A model generated the notes under the pieces. That model saw only the letters and a list, made by a program, of their open reading frames with translations, made no database searches and had not been told where the DNA came from. Both the position numbers and the translations under genes were made by a program. A stretch of 25,780 bases of DNA from an uncultured Porphyromonadaceae bacterium (lineage in GTDB: Bacteria; Bacteroidota; Bacteroidia; Bacteroidales; Muribaculaceae). Location: the NCBI GenBank assembly GCA_947176615.1, contig CAMWRO010000007.1, positions 1 to 25,780 of the forward strand, given 5' to 3'. Positions 1 through 8,700 of the stretch are shown here, piece by piece; position 1 is the stretch's first letter, and each line of letters begins with the position of its first letter.

Positions 1-10
1 AAGAAACACA

Positions 11-30
11 ATGCACAGGTTACGGTGCAT
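11..30 (-). terminator. Possible weak terminator after nadB
   Basis: A 6-bp inverted repeat (ATGCAC at 11-16, GTGCAT at 25-30, 8-nt loop) lies about 55 nt past the nadB stop. Read on the minus strand it is followed by a T-rich stretch (TGTGTTTCTT). The stem is short and the T tract is interrupted, so it may not terminate. Nothing else is visible in bases 1-84. Confidence 0.3.
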
Positions 31-84
31 ATAATCAGTCGCTTTATGTCAATCAGAGGATTACACATTAAGAGAGGAGATGTA

Positions 85-1662
85 TTACGAGTTGTTTTTG
101 ACCGGCGGGTAGTCGACAGTGTAGTGGAGGCCGCGTGATTCTTTACGCTCCTTGGCCTGACGCATGATGAGGTATCCCACGTTGATTATGTTGCGCAGCT
201 CGCAGATTTCGCGCGATGCCTTGGAACACTTGAACAGTTTCTCGGTCTCCTCATAGAGGATGTCGAGACGGTTCCACGCACGGTCGAGTCGCAGGTTGCT
301 GCGCACTATACCAACGTAAGTGCCCATAATCTGGTTCACTTCCTTGATGCTCTGTGTGATAAGCACCATCTCCTCGGGGTGGCGCGTGCCCTCGTCGTTC
401 CACTCGGGGACATCCTCGCGGAAGGGGTAGTGGTGGGCGTTTTCGATGACATGGCGCGCAGCCGCGTCGGCATAGACGACAGCCTCGATGAGCGAGTTGG
501 ATGCAAGACGGTTGCCTCCGTGCAGACCGGTGCAGGAACACTCGCCGACGGCATACAGGCGGTGAATCGACGACTCGGCGTTGGTGTCGACCTTGATGCC
601 GCCACACAGATAGTGGGCCGCCGGAGCCACGGGAATATAGTCTTTGGTGATGTCGATTCCCAGCGAGAGGCAATGGGCATATATGTTGGGGAAATGATGT
701 TTCGTTTCCTCAGGGTCTTTGTGGGTCACGTCGAGATACACATGGTCATCGCCGTGGAGTTTCATTTCCGAGTCGATGGCGCGGGCCACGATGTCGCGGG
801 GCGCGAGGGACAGGCGCGGGTCATACTTGTGCATGAACTCCTCGCCGCGCTTGTTGCGCAGCACGGCCCCGTAGCCTCGCATAGCCTCGGTGATGAGGAA
901 CGACGGGCGGTCGCCGGGATGATAGAGGGCGGTGGGGTGGAACTGGATAAATTCCATATCCTTCACCGTTCCCTTGGCGCGGTAGACCATCGCGATGCCG
1001 TCGCCTGTGGCCACGAGGGGGTTGGTGGTGGTGCGGTAGACGGCTCCCACGCCGCCGGTCGCCATCAGTGTCACGCGCGACAGGAAGGTGTCGACCTGCC
1101 CCGTGGCGGTGTCAAGGACATAGGCCCCGTAACAGGTAATGTCAGTAGTGCGGCGGGTGACGATTTTCCCGAGATGGTGCTGGGTTATGATTTCGATGGC
1201 AAAATGATTCTCGAAAATGTCGATGTTGGGATTGCTGCGCACAGCCTTTATCAGCGACTGCTGGATTTCATAACCGGTATTGTCGGCATGGTGGAGAATG
1301 CGGAACTCGCAGTGACCGCCCTCGCGGTGGAGGTCAAAATTCCCGTCGGGGTTCTTGTCAAAGTCCACACCCCATCCAATCAGTTCCTTAATCTGTTCAG
1401 GAGCGCCTTTTACCACCTTCTCCACGGCCACAGGGTCGCTGAGATAGTCACCTGCAATCATGGTGTCACGGATGTGCTTGTCAAAGTCATCGACTTCAAA
1501 GTTGGTGACAGATGCCACACCACCTTGCGCAAGCGCGGTATTGGCCTCATCGAGCGTTGTCTTACAAATCAACGCCACACGTCCTGTCGAGGCCACTTTC
1601 AGGGCGAAACTCATCCCGGCAATGCCGGAACCGATTACAAGATAGTCATATTTGCGAGTCAT
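85..1662 (-). CDS. nadB: L-aspartate oxidase (NAD biosynthesis)
   Basis: This is a cytoplasmic FAD enzyme that oxidises L-aspartate to iminoaspartate, the substrate of quinolinate synthase NadA, in the first step of de novo NAD synthesis. The chosen start gives 525 residues, close to the usual 530-540. The N-terminal dinucleotide-binding motif GSGIAG is at residues 11-16. Further family motifs visible are TALAQGGVAS, GGHCEFRILHHADNTG, EFIQFHPTAL, AMRGYGAVLRN and the C-terminal FAD/active-site block GECSCTGLHGGNRLASNSL. The frame stays open to 1728, but the extra 22 codons run into the -7 promoter box, and MTRKYDYLVIGSG is the normal family N-terminus, so ATG at 1660-1662 is the start. No nadA or nadC is in the window; the gene seems to be transcribed alone from its own promoter. 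Succinate dehydrogenase and fumarate reductase flavoproteins are related but are longer and lack this motif set. Confidence 0.96.
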   Translation of the reverse strand: MTRKYDYLVIGSGIAGMSFALKVASTGRVALICKTTLDEANTALAQGGVASVTNFEVDDFDKHIRDTMIAGDYLSDPVAVEKVVKGAPEQIKELIGWGVDFDKNPDGNFDLHREGGHCEFRILHHADNTGYEIQQSLIKAVRSNPNIDIFENHFAIEIITQHHLGKIVTRRTTDITCYGAYVLDTATGQVDTFLSRVTLMATGGVGAVYRTTTNPLVATGDGIAMVYRAKGTVKDMEFIQFHPTALYHPGDRPSFLITEAMRGYGAVLRNKRGEEFMHKYDPRLSLAPRDIVARAIDSEMKLHGDDHVYLDVTHKDPEETKHHFPNIYAHCLSLGIDITKDYIPVAPAAHYLCGGIKVDTNAESSIHRLYAVGECSCTGLHGGNRLASNSLIEAVVYADAAARHVIENAHHYPFREDVPEWNDEGTRHPEEMVLITQSIKEVNQIMGTYVGIVRSNLRLDRAWNRLDILYEETEKLFKCSKASREICELRNIINVGYLIMRQAKERKESRGLHYTVDYPPVKNNS

Positions 1663-1710
1663 CGTCGGTATTACGAATAAAATTGCGGCGAGAATCCGGC
1701 CACCCGGAAA

Positions 1711-1744
1711 CTCACCGCAAATATACACAATTTTCGCGAATCAG
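1711..1744 (-). promoter_or_regulatory. nadB promoter and leader (copy 1 of a 34-bp direct repeat)
   Basis: On the minus strand a TATATTTG box (plus coordinates 1718-1725) matches the Bacteroidota -7 consensus TAnnTTTG. It would start transcription near 1711, giving a leader of about 50 nt. The leader can form a stem, GCGGTGAG with CTCGCCGC (one G-U pair, plus coordinates about 1685-1717), just upstream of the nadB ATG. The same 34 bases recur exactly at 2197-2230. No clear -33 TTTG is seen. The promoter call is inferred from motif and position. Confidence 0.6.
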
Positions 1745-1808
1745 TTACACCCGATGAGGCAAAAACCGAAATCGGCCGGTCCGGTTGTGGCAGTGGATGC
1801 GGATGTCA

Positions 1809-2121
1809 GGCGGCAGAGCTGCCGCCAACGCGGTGTAGCCGCGTCTTAACGTTAGCCACATGCAAATGCCCCGTCAGGCGGCATGCAGCTTGTGGTAACT
1901 GTAGATCAGCGATCAACACGGCTGCATCGCAGCCGGTCCATACCGGTATGTGGATTTCTTATGTATTAGCCATAAGGTGTATAATTGTCACGGACCGGCA
2001 GCTCTGCTGCCGTGAGGTTACTTGACATCATTTTACCACAAGCTGCATGCCGCCTGACGGGGCATTTGCATGTGGCTAACGTTAACATGCGGCTCTGCCG
2101 CATAATTGGCGGCTACGCCGC
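1809..2121. repeat. MITE-like element with long inverted arms and GC-rich hairpins
   Basis: Bases 1846-1898 and 2033-2085 are perfect reverse complements over 53 bp, separated by 134 bp. The similarity continues imperfectly outward to about 1809 and 2121, through small hairpins such as GGCGGCAG/CTGCCGCC (1809-1826), CGCGG/CCGCG (1829-1843), ATGCGGC/GCCGCAT (2087-2103) and GCGGC/GCCGC (2109-2121). The central part holds hairpins at 1919-1935 and 1996-2012 and the palindrome CATACCGGTATG at 1939-1950. No ORF of substance lies inside. This is the form of a non-autonomous palindromic repeat, but no transposase or short target duplication is seen. It fills most of the 564-bp gap between nadB and the next gene. 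Confidence 0.75.
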
Positions 2122-2171
2122 TGTAATAGCAAACCCGAATTCCGGCCAATGAAAATTATATGCACATAAAA

Positions 2172-2203
2172 CGGTGAGAGATTGGGAATCCGACCTCTCA
2201 CCG
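2172..2203 (-). terminator. Probable terminator of the downstream secreted-protein gene
   Basis: A 9-bp stem (CGGTGAGAG at 2172-2180, CTCTCACCG at 2195-2203) with a 14-nt loop is followed, on the minus strand, by TTTTAT. It lies 23 nt past the stop of the minus-strand gene ending at 2227, a fitting place for a Rho-independent terminator. Its promoter-proximal arm overlaps copy 2 of the 34-bp direct repeat. Confidence 0.5.
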
Positions 2204-2230
2204 CAAATATACACAATTTTCGCGAATCAG
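2197..2230 (-). repeat. Copy 2 of the 34-bp nadB promoter/leader repeat
   Basis: These 34 bases are identical to 1711-1744 and in the same orientation. They include the TATATTTG -7-like box and overlap the stop codon (2227-2229) of the secreted-protein gene. Beyond the exact repeat the two copies still share scattered matches on the minus strand (a GGYCGGATTC block, CTCRCCG and TTTTAT). This points to duplication of the whole promoter plus hairpin leader rather than a chance match. Whether copy 2 is an active promoter cannot be told. Confidence 0.8.
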
Positions 2231-3762
2231 CGAATAATTCGTTTGCTATTCACGACAGTTCCGTCGTCATACCGGGTCGAGACGATGACTATCGAGCCGG
2301 GAGCGGGAGAGGAGATGCGCCGCCCGGTAAGGTCAGTGTAGGTTTCGGCGACAATCTGCTTGTTTTCCACGTTGATATTGCCGATTTCAGATTGCGATGC
2401 CGACGAATTGGAATTGGAAACCCCGTCGACCGTGTAGGTGGTTACTGCCTCCACGGTGTTCCACGCGGGAGTGTCATGGAGGAAGATAGTGTGGCGCGGG
2501 CCGTTGACATAGATGTCATAGAAGTCAGTAAACGAGTAGGGAATCTCGATCATGGGTTCGGAGAGGCCAAAGTAGGAGTCAGGCGAAAATTCGTAGGGCG
2601 TTCCGTCAAATTCAATTCGGTATGTGAGCAGGTCGGGATTGATGTAATCGCCATTGACATCGGCTGAGGGGAACGTGACGGTCAGGAGGTCGTTGATTTC
2701 GTCATAATCCACTTCGGGGGCCGCCGGAACCGCGGGTTTGTCGCCGCTGTACGGGAACAGCCTTACCTCTGAAAAACCGGTGTAGTAGGAACCGAAGTTA
2801 TAGCTTGCCTCGACGATATAGTTGTCGGCCGGATTAAGCGCCAGCGCCTTGCCGTCGTCGACGATGTCAAAAGTATAGTTCATGGTCATTTCGAGAGTGG
2901 GGAAACCCCATTCGTCGGGTTGGCCGGGAGCGGCTCCGATGAGTCGGATGTAGCGGGTCGGGTTGGAGGTGAGGATGTAGCCCGACTTGAAGGTCACGGC
3001 GTTGTCGCTGACCGTGCCGCTGACATAGTCATCGGGGGCACTGGCGGAGAGTCCGGCGACATAGTAGGTCTCGGTGTCCCGGGCCACTTTGATGCTGCGC
3101 GAGCCGCCGTTCCACGTCATGATCCAGTCTTCGATTTCAACATTGTCGGGCGGAGTTATTTTGTCGATTTCCCCGACCGGCTCGATGACAAAGTGATTCA
3201 TGAAGATGAAGAATCCGGCATCATCCATAGTCTCACCGTCCTCGTAGACGGCGAGGTATACCGTGTTGTCGGTCTGGACAATGCGGTCGCCGTCAATGGT
3301 GAAATGGATTTCGTCAAGAAACTTGTCGACTGACCCCCAGTTGTCGACTGTGACCGATTCAAGATAGAGTTTTTGTCCGTAAAAGTCGTTCTCATAGATT
3401 ACCTGCCCGGCTTTTACGGTGATGTCAGAGCCGCTGACAGTGCCTTTTATCCAAGTGTACTCATCATCGTCGTTATAATGGTTGAACCCCGGGGTGAGGT
3501 CTCTGAACCAGATTGTTTTACCGTCGTCATCGCGGCGTATAGTCATTTTGTAGCCTTCCTGAGCCGAAACACCAAAAGGCCCTTGGTCTTCAGTCACGCT
3601 CATCATGTAGGCTTCGTCGTTACCAGCCGGATTGTAGACCGGAGCCTCATCCAGCGGTACTCCCGGGAGTTTGGCCGGAATTTTAACAGGAGCGGCGGCT
3701 GCCGTTCCAAAAATAAGAATTGCGCTTGCAAAAGCGAGTGTAAATTGCGTAAAAGTTTTCAA
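2227..3762 (-). CDS. Secreted protein of unknown function with T9SS type A sorting domain
   Basis: I do not recognise a specific family. The 511-residue product begins with a clear signal peptide (MKTFTQF, then a hydrophobic stretch ending near AAAAP, residues 1-24). Residues of roughly 45-340 hold two similar beta-rich units: KGTVSGSDITVKAGQ and the later SGTVSDNAVTFKSGY occupy matching positions. An FN3-like segment (about 345-460) follows. The last 45 residues (YTDLTGRRISSPAPGS and a KRIIR end) fit a T9SS type A C-terminal sorting domain, predicting export across the outer membrane and attachment or release at the surface. The start codon is TTG at 3760-3762, unusual here, but it directly precedes the signal peptide and no ATG is available in frame nearby. 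It lies 82 bp past the regulator gene and appears to have its own promoter. Confidence 0.8.
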   Translation of the reverse strand: MKTFTQFTLAFASAILIFGTAAAAPVKIPAKLPGVPLDEAPVYNPAGNDEAYMMSVTEDQGPFGVSAQEGYKMTIRRDDDGKTIWFRDLTPGFNHYNDDDEYTWIKGTVSGSDITVKAGQVIYENDFYGQKLYLESVTVDNWGSVDKFLDEIHFTIDGDRIVQTDNTVYLAVYEDGETMDDAGFFIFMNHFVIEPVGEIDKITPPDNVEIEDWIMTWNGGSRSIKVARDTETYYVAGLSASAPDDYVSGTVSDNAVTFKSGYILTSNPTRYIRLIGAAPGQPDEWGFPTLEMTMNYTFDIVDDGKALALNPADNYIVEASYNFGSYYTGFSEVRLFPYSGDKPAVPAAPEVDYDEINDLLTVTFPSADVNGDYINPDLLTYRIEFDGTPYEFSPDSYFGLSEPMIEIPYSFTDFYDIYVNGPRHTIFLHDTPAWNTVEAVTTYTVDGVSNSNSSASQSEIGNINVENKQIVAETYTDLTGRRISSPAPGSIVIVSTRYDDGTVVNSKRIIR

Positions 3763-3790
3763 AATGAGATGAATTAAAAGATTTATGTCG

Positions 3791-3798
3791 CAAAAATA
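3791..3798 (-). promoter_or_regulatory. Putative -7 box for the T9SS protein gene
   Basis: The minus strand reads TATTTTTG here, matching TAnnTTTG. A start near 3784 would leave a leader of about 22 nt before the TTG codon at 3762, which supports that start. No convincing -33 TTTG is visible. Confidence 0.45.
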
Positions 3799-3844
3799 TG
3801 TAAAAAGCGCGAATCCGATGATATTTTGAGTGTTAAAAATTAAA

Positions 3845-5587
3845 TCATATTCCCCGGAGATGGTCTTCGAGAATGGTCTCGGTATTAAGTCCCATTTTGC
3901 GCCTGAGGCGATAACGTGTCGTGTTGACCGACTCGGGGAGCACTGACAGCATCTGTGCTATCTGCTTTACGGTGAACCCCATTCTGATGTAGGCACACAT
4001 TTTCAAGTCTTTATCGGTCAGCGACGGATAAAATTCTTTCAGCGTTTTGAAAAACTGAGGGTTGACCTGCTCGAAGTGGGCGGTGAAGTCGTCCCATGCC
4101 TTGTCGTTGTTGAGATCTCCTCTTATTTTCTTGATGAGAGACCTTTCTTGTCCCGGCGGGAGGTTAAATTCATGAATCTGTTCCAGCAACTGGTTTAATA
4201 ATTGGTTCTTGTTGAGCAACAGGAGCGCTTTGGAGGTGAGTTCTCGTTCCTGACTGTCAATTGCCTGCTGAAATTTTTCGTTCTGTAGCCGCTCGTTCTG
4301 CAGGCTGACCGCAAGGCGGTCGTTCTCAAGTTCTTTCATTTTGCGCTCAATCTGTGAACGGCGGCGGATGTAGGCTGTAACCAAGATTCCGAGCAGCAGG
4401 ATGGCCACGCACAGGACCCCGAGCATGACACTGCGCTCCCGTTCAAGCGCGGCTTTTGTCTCGGTGAGGGCGATTTTGTTTTTTAATCCGAGAATTTCGC
4501 TGCGGGCCTTGATTCTGCTGATAATGGCGGTGCTCTGCACCCGGTTGAAGGTATCCTGTGCTGCAAGGAGTCTCCTCATGTATAGCAGAGCGCTGTCGCG
4601 AGGACCGGTGTGGTCATATATTTCAACCAAGCCGCGCAGGGGGACAATCATGTCCTGATCGTTTCTGCGGCTGAAAAAGCCGAGCACTTTTTTCTGGTTT
4701 TCGATGCATTGCTGCATCTTGCCGTCGCGGTAATATATTTCGGAAAGATTTTGCAGACACTTCATCTGCAACACGCTGTCAGATGTCATGAGGGCCTCGT
4801 CCAGTGCCTTGTGGGCATAGGCATCTTCGTGGGTGAAGTAAAACAGCGACATGAGCGTGTTGCAATAAATTTTGTGATGCCGCCTTACTTCCGGATCGGC
4901 CGCCATAATTCGCAGGTTTTTTTCGGCCTCGGCCACGTTGCCGGTGGCGGCGAGGGTGTTGCATAGGTTCAGCTCGTTTTTCAGACTGTCGGTCGGGACG
5001 GCGAGTCCCGAGAAATACTCTCTTGCCTCATATTGCAGTCTCAGGGCCTCGTCATAATCGCCTATGTAGAAAAACAGCAACCCCTGATTGGCGATAATTG
5101 TAGCGGTTTCGCGACGGAGGTCGGTATTCAGTACTCTGATGAGCAGAGACTCGCTCACGCGGTAAGCCGCAGGGTAATCCTTCTCGGAATAGAGCAGCAG
5201 TTTCAAGCGGAGGTAATTTACGCGGTACCACTCGTAGGTGTTGGCGATAGAGTCGATTTTTCCGATAGCATCGAGAATCGCATGCATCTGCTTGTGGCTT
5301 ATATCGCGGTTGTAGGCAGCTTCGGCATCAAAATAGGATGACTGGATAATCGCCACGGGATTGCCTGATTGCCGTGCAAGCAGTCTGAAACTGTCAAGAA
5401 TGTTAACAAGGCTGTCGGGTGCGAGCCGGTCGGCTCGCAGCACTATGTCAATACTGTCCCTCAGCCTGTCGACAGCCGGATTAATAGCTGTCCATTGGCA
5501 CGAAACACGCCCTGATGCATGTACCTGACTTAAAGACAGGCACATAACGATTGAAATAATCAGGCATGTAATCGATATATTTTTCAT
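3845..5587 (-). CDS. Membrane TPR sensor-regulator with C-terminal LuxR/GerE-like HTH
   Basis: The 580-residue protein has an N-terminal signal peptide (residues 1-24). A long helical TPR-like region (about 30-370) is predicted to be periplasmic. A single membrane segment follows (about 386-407, VMLGVLCVAILLLGILVTAY), then a cytoplasmic coiled coil (about 410-470, rich in E, K, Q and L). The C-terminal helix-turn-helix is at about 517-566 (LTDKDLKMCAYIRMGF, then VKQIAQMLSVLPESVN and YRLRRKMGL). This layout is common in Bacteroidota one-piece regulators that couple a periplasmic signal to transcription. Neither the ligand nor the target is known. It is divergent from the giant secreted protein at 5711, with overlapping promoter regions, so that gene is a natural candidate target (inference). 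No kinase or receiver domain is seen. Confidence 0.8.
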   Translation of the reverse strand: MKNISITCLIISIVMCLSLSQVHASGRVSCQWTAINPAVDRLRDSIDIVLRADRLAPDSLVNILDSFRLLARQSGNPVAIIQSSYFDAEAAYNRDISHKQMHAILDAIGKIDSIANTYEWYRVNYLRLKLLLYSEKDYPAAYRVSESLLIRVLNTDLRRETATIIANQGLLFFYIGDYDEALRLQYEAREYFSGLAVPTDSLKNELNLCNTLAATGNVAEAEKNLRIMAADPEVRRHHKIYCNTLMSLFYFTHEDAYAHKALDEALMTSDSVLQMKCLQNLSEIYYRDGKMQQCIENQKKVLGFFSRRNDQDMIVPLRGLVEIYDHTGPRDSALLYMRRLLAAQDTFNRVQSTAIISRIKARSEILGLKNKIALTETKAALERERSVMLGVLCVAILLLGILVTAYIRRRSQIERKMKELENDRLAVSLQNERLQNEKFQQAIDSQERELTSKALLLLNKNQLLNQLLEQIHEFNLPPGQERSLIKKIRGDLNNDKAWDDFTAHFEQVNPQFFKTLKEFYPSLTDKDLKMCAYIRMGFTVKQIAQMLSVLPESVNTTRYRLRRKMGLNTETILEDHLRGI

Positions 5588-5614
5588 CTGTCTATTGCTT
5601 GTCTATGTATTATT

Positions 5615-5646
5615 TTTGGCATTGGTTTTCCATCTTGTTATTTTTG
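5615..5646 (+). promoter_or_regulatory. Promoter of the giant secreted-protein gene
   Basis: TTTG at 5615-5618 and TATTTTTG at 5639-5646 are separated by 20 nt and match the Bacteroidota -33/-7 consensus. Transcription would begin near 5653, giving a leader of about 58 nt to the ATG at 5711. That rules against the longer reading frame opening at 5648. Confidence 0.6.
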
Positions 5647-5661
5647 CATGGTAATTTGTGA

Positions 5662-5669
5662 CAAAAATA
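5662..5669 (-). promoter_or_regulatory. Putative -7 box of the TPR/LuxR regulator gene
   Basis: The minus strand reads TATTTTTG, matching TAnnTTTG, and would start a transcript near 5655 with a leader of about 68 nt. It faces the plus-strand promoter at 5615-5646, so the two start sites would nearly coincide and one regulator could control both genes. No good -33 element is seen at the right distance. Confidence 0.35.
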
Positions 5670-5710
5670 CGCTTTTTATTTCAATATTCAATCATATTTC
5701 GCAAAATGCT

Positions 5711-8700
5711 ATGCAAAAGTTAAAATTAACATTTCTGGTGTGTCTATTAATCGGTCTATTGCCGATAATGGCATCCGGGTCTCCGCTGTCAAGTGAGGCG
5801 GAGGTCTATCGGCCAAAACGTTCTGCCGACGTGGCTGAGTCGGCCCGTCTGTTGCCCGAGCGGAATCGTCTTGATATTCCCGCATCTGACGGGACTGTGC
5901 TTTACGGAGCCGAATTATGGAGTGAGCAATGGACAAGCATGGAGTCGTGGGCTTATCCTTATGGAGTATATGGCTTCTCGTCTGTGAATGTTGTCCCCGA
6001 GCTGCAATACAGTATAATATCCGACGCAATTTCAGCCGTGATGGCCGACGGATATTATTATGTAGTGTCGCGCATGATGAGCAATGACAATTATCTTACC
6101 GGCATTACGATTACAAAATATAACGTGCTCACCGGCCAATATATAGGGGTAATCGATATTGTCAACCCTACATTCTCCAAACTACCGTTGCTGCTTACCC
6201 ATGATCCCAAGACAGGTGTGACGTATGCGCTCAGTTATACCGAGGACAATCAGTCACATGTGCTGGCTACCATCAATCTCGCAACAGGCGAGATGACAAC
6301 GGTAGGGGTTATCGGGAAGGTCTCGGAACATGCGAGCTTTCTGACATTCTCGATTGACAGCAAAGGCACAATTTATGCTATCGCGACCGATGGAAATCTT
6401 TATGCCATCAACGCCAAGACCGGTGAGTCGGGTGTGGTCGGGTCTCTCGGGGTTATGCCTCGATACCTTCAGAGTGCTGTATATGACACTGACACAGATA
6501 CTCTGTGGTGGGCTGCGTCGCTCGATGACAACTCGGGCGCGCTGTTTACGGTTGACACGGCTACCGGATTGGCTTCAAAGGTGGGCGACTTTCCCAATAA
6601 TGAGGAGTTCATCGGTCTCTATCTTGAGCCGGTTAAATATGATCCCGCCGCTCCGACCCAAGTTGTCGATCTTGAGTTTGTGCCCTCGACACCCGGCGCA
6701 ATGTCGGGACAGTTGCTGTTTATCGTGCCTGAAACGACTGTCGGAGGCTCGGAACTCGCAGGTCCACTCACCGTGTCAATTCTTGTCGACGGCAAGGAGG
6801 TCGCCTCAGTCACCGGCAATCCCGGCGAGGATATGTCGGTACCTGTAAATGTTGACCCCGGATTCAGGACATTCACCGTTATTGTATCGACCGGGGAATT
6901 TGACGGTATGGGCGCCTCGACCACGGCATGGATTGGCGAGGATAATCCCGCGCCGGTCTCCGGTCTGAATCTCTCGGTGATAGACGGTGTGGCCAATCTG
7001 TCATGGATTTCAGCCGGGACCGGAGAGCATGGCGGTTATTGTCCTTTAGAGGATATCCGTTACCGCATCATGCGCAATGACGGCACTGTCGCCGCCGAGG
7101 CTTGTGAAGGAACGACCTTCACTGAAACCCTTCCCGAAGTATATGCGGTTTATTCCTACACGGTGACACCCTATATCCCCGGCAAGAGTGAAGGGCGCCC
7201 GATGACATCCAACTCGGTTAAGACCGGAAAATATTTTGACCTTCCGTTCTCGTTCAATTTCAACAACGATACCGAGTTCTATACCTATTTTACGGTAAGA
7301 GATAACAACAACGATGATTGTACTTGGCGGCACAACTATACTTGGAACGACAACGTCGCTGTCGCGCAGTATCCAACCAGTGTTCTGAATGCCGCCGACG
7401 ACTATCTCGTGTTCCCCGGTATCAAGTTCAGCAAGGATGTTGTCTATCGTCTGACGTTTGACAACTCGTCTGAAAATTATGCGACTGAGAATGTCAGAGT
7501 TGTTGTCGGCACCGGCACCGAGGTCAGCGACCTGACGAGAGAGATTGCCGACTTTAAGGACATATATTCGATGCCGACAACTACGCAGGAAGTGCGTTTC
7601 TCATTCGCCGAGGATGGTGTCTACTATCTGGCATTCCATATATATTCCGAGGCGTTCCAGAGCTATTTCTATATCGATAATGTAAATGTCGAGGTTGTCG
7701 GCGCGTCTCTCGCCCCCGCCAAGCCCGCCATCAGTCTTGCCGGTATCTCGGAGGATAACAAGGATAAGGTGCGCGTTTCGGTTAAAGCTCCGTCGCTCAC
7801 TCTCTCAGGCGAAAATCTTGATGCGATTTCAAGCCTCGCAGTCTATCGTGCAGGCACGGCCGATGCGGTACATGTATTCAGCAACCCGGCTCCCGGCGCC
7901 GACCTTGAATGGGTTGACGATAATTCGGGCAGCGGTGTTGTCGTTTATAGTGTCGTGGCATCCAATTCTCACGGCATAGGCGAATCGTCGCAGGCCGAAG
8001 TCTTTGTCGGCGGCATCGTTCCTCCCTATGAGGCTACCTTTGATGCCGGTGAAGACCTGAGCTATTTCACAATCGTGGATGCTAACGGCGACAACACTAC
8101 TTGGCATCAGGAGGAGAATGCCATTGTTTATTCCTATAACCTGTTTAGTGGTGCCGATGATTGGTTGTTTACTCCCAAGTTGAACCTGAGCAATAAGCGA
8201 GTATATCAGGTTATAGCGACATTGCGCACCAATTACAAGGCGGAAAGCCTCGCGATTACCTGCGGTCCGACTCCCGAGATTGAGTCTCAGACCATCCTGA
8301 CTGACCTCCCCGGATTTATCATGGAGGAGGCCGGTGATGTCGAAACATGGTTGAAAGTGTCTGAGACCGGCTGTTACAATATAGGGTTCCATGCCTATTC
8401 GCCGAAGAACATGTACCGTATCTATCTTGAAAACTTGAGAGTTATCGATGCCGCGTCAGTCGATGCCCCCGACGTAATGACGGCCATATCGGTTACAGCC
8501 GACCCGGCGGGGGCGCTGACCGCTACAATCAAGGCTACTGCGCCTGTGGCTACATGCAACGGCGACGAGCTTTCCTCGCTTGACGCTGTTGAAATCTATC
8601 GCGGGAATGAGACCGAACCGGTAGCAATCATTACCGATGTGGCTCCCGGCAAAGAAATTTCGTGGACCGATACCGAGGCCGGTCAGGGGATGATGACCTA

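Noticed and set aside
379..1680. Long plus-strand open frame of 433 codons
   Set aside because: It lies wholly across nadB on the other strand and its translation is low-complexity in V, G and H with no domain; it is an antisense shadow of a codon-biased gene.
1662..1744. Riboswitch in the nadB leader
   Set aside because: The leader is only about 50 nt with a single stem, and shows no conserved aptamer core.
1652..1849. Small plus-strand frames within the palindromic intergenic element
   Set aside because: They run through hairpins and the nadB promoter and have no protein-like composition.
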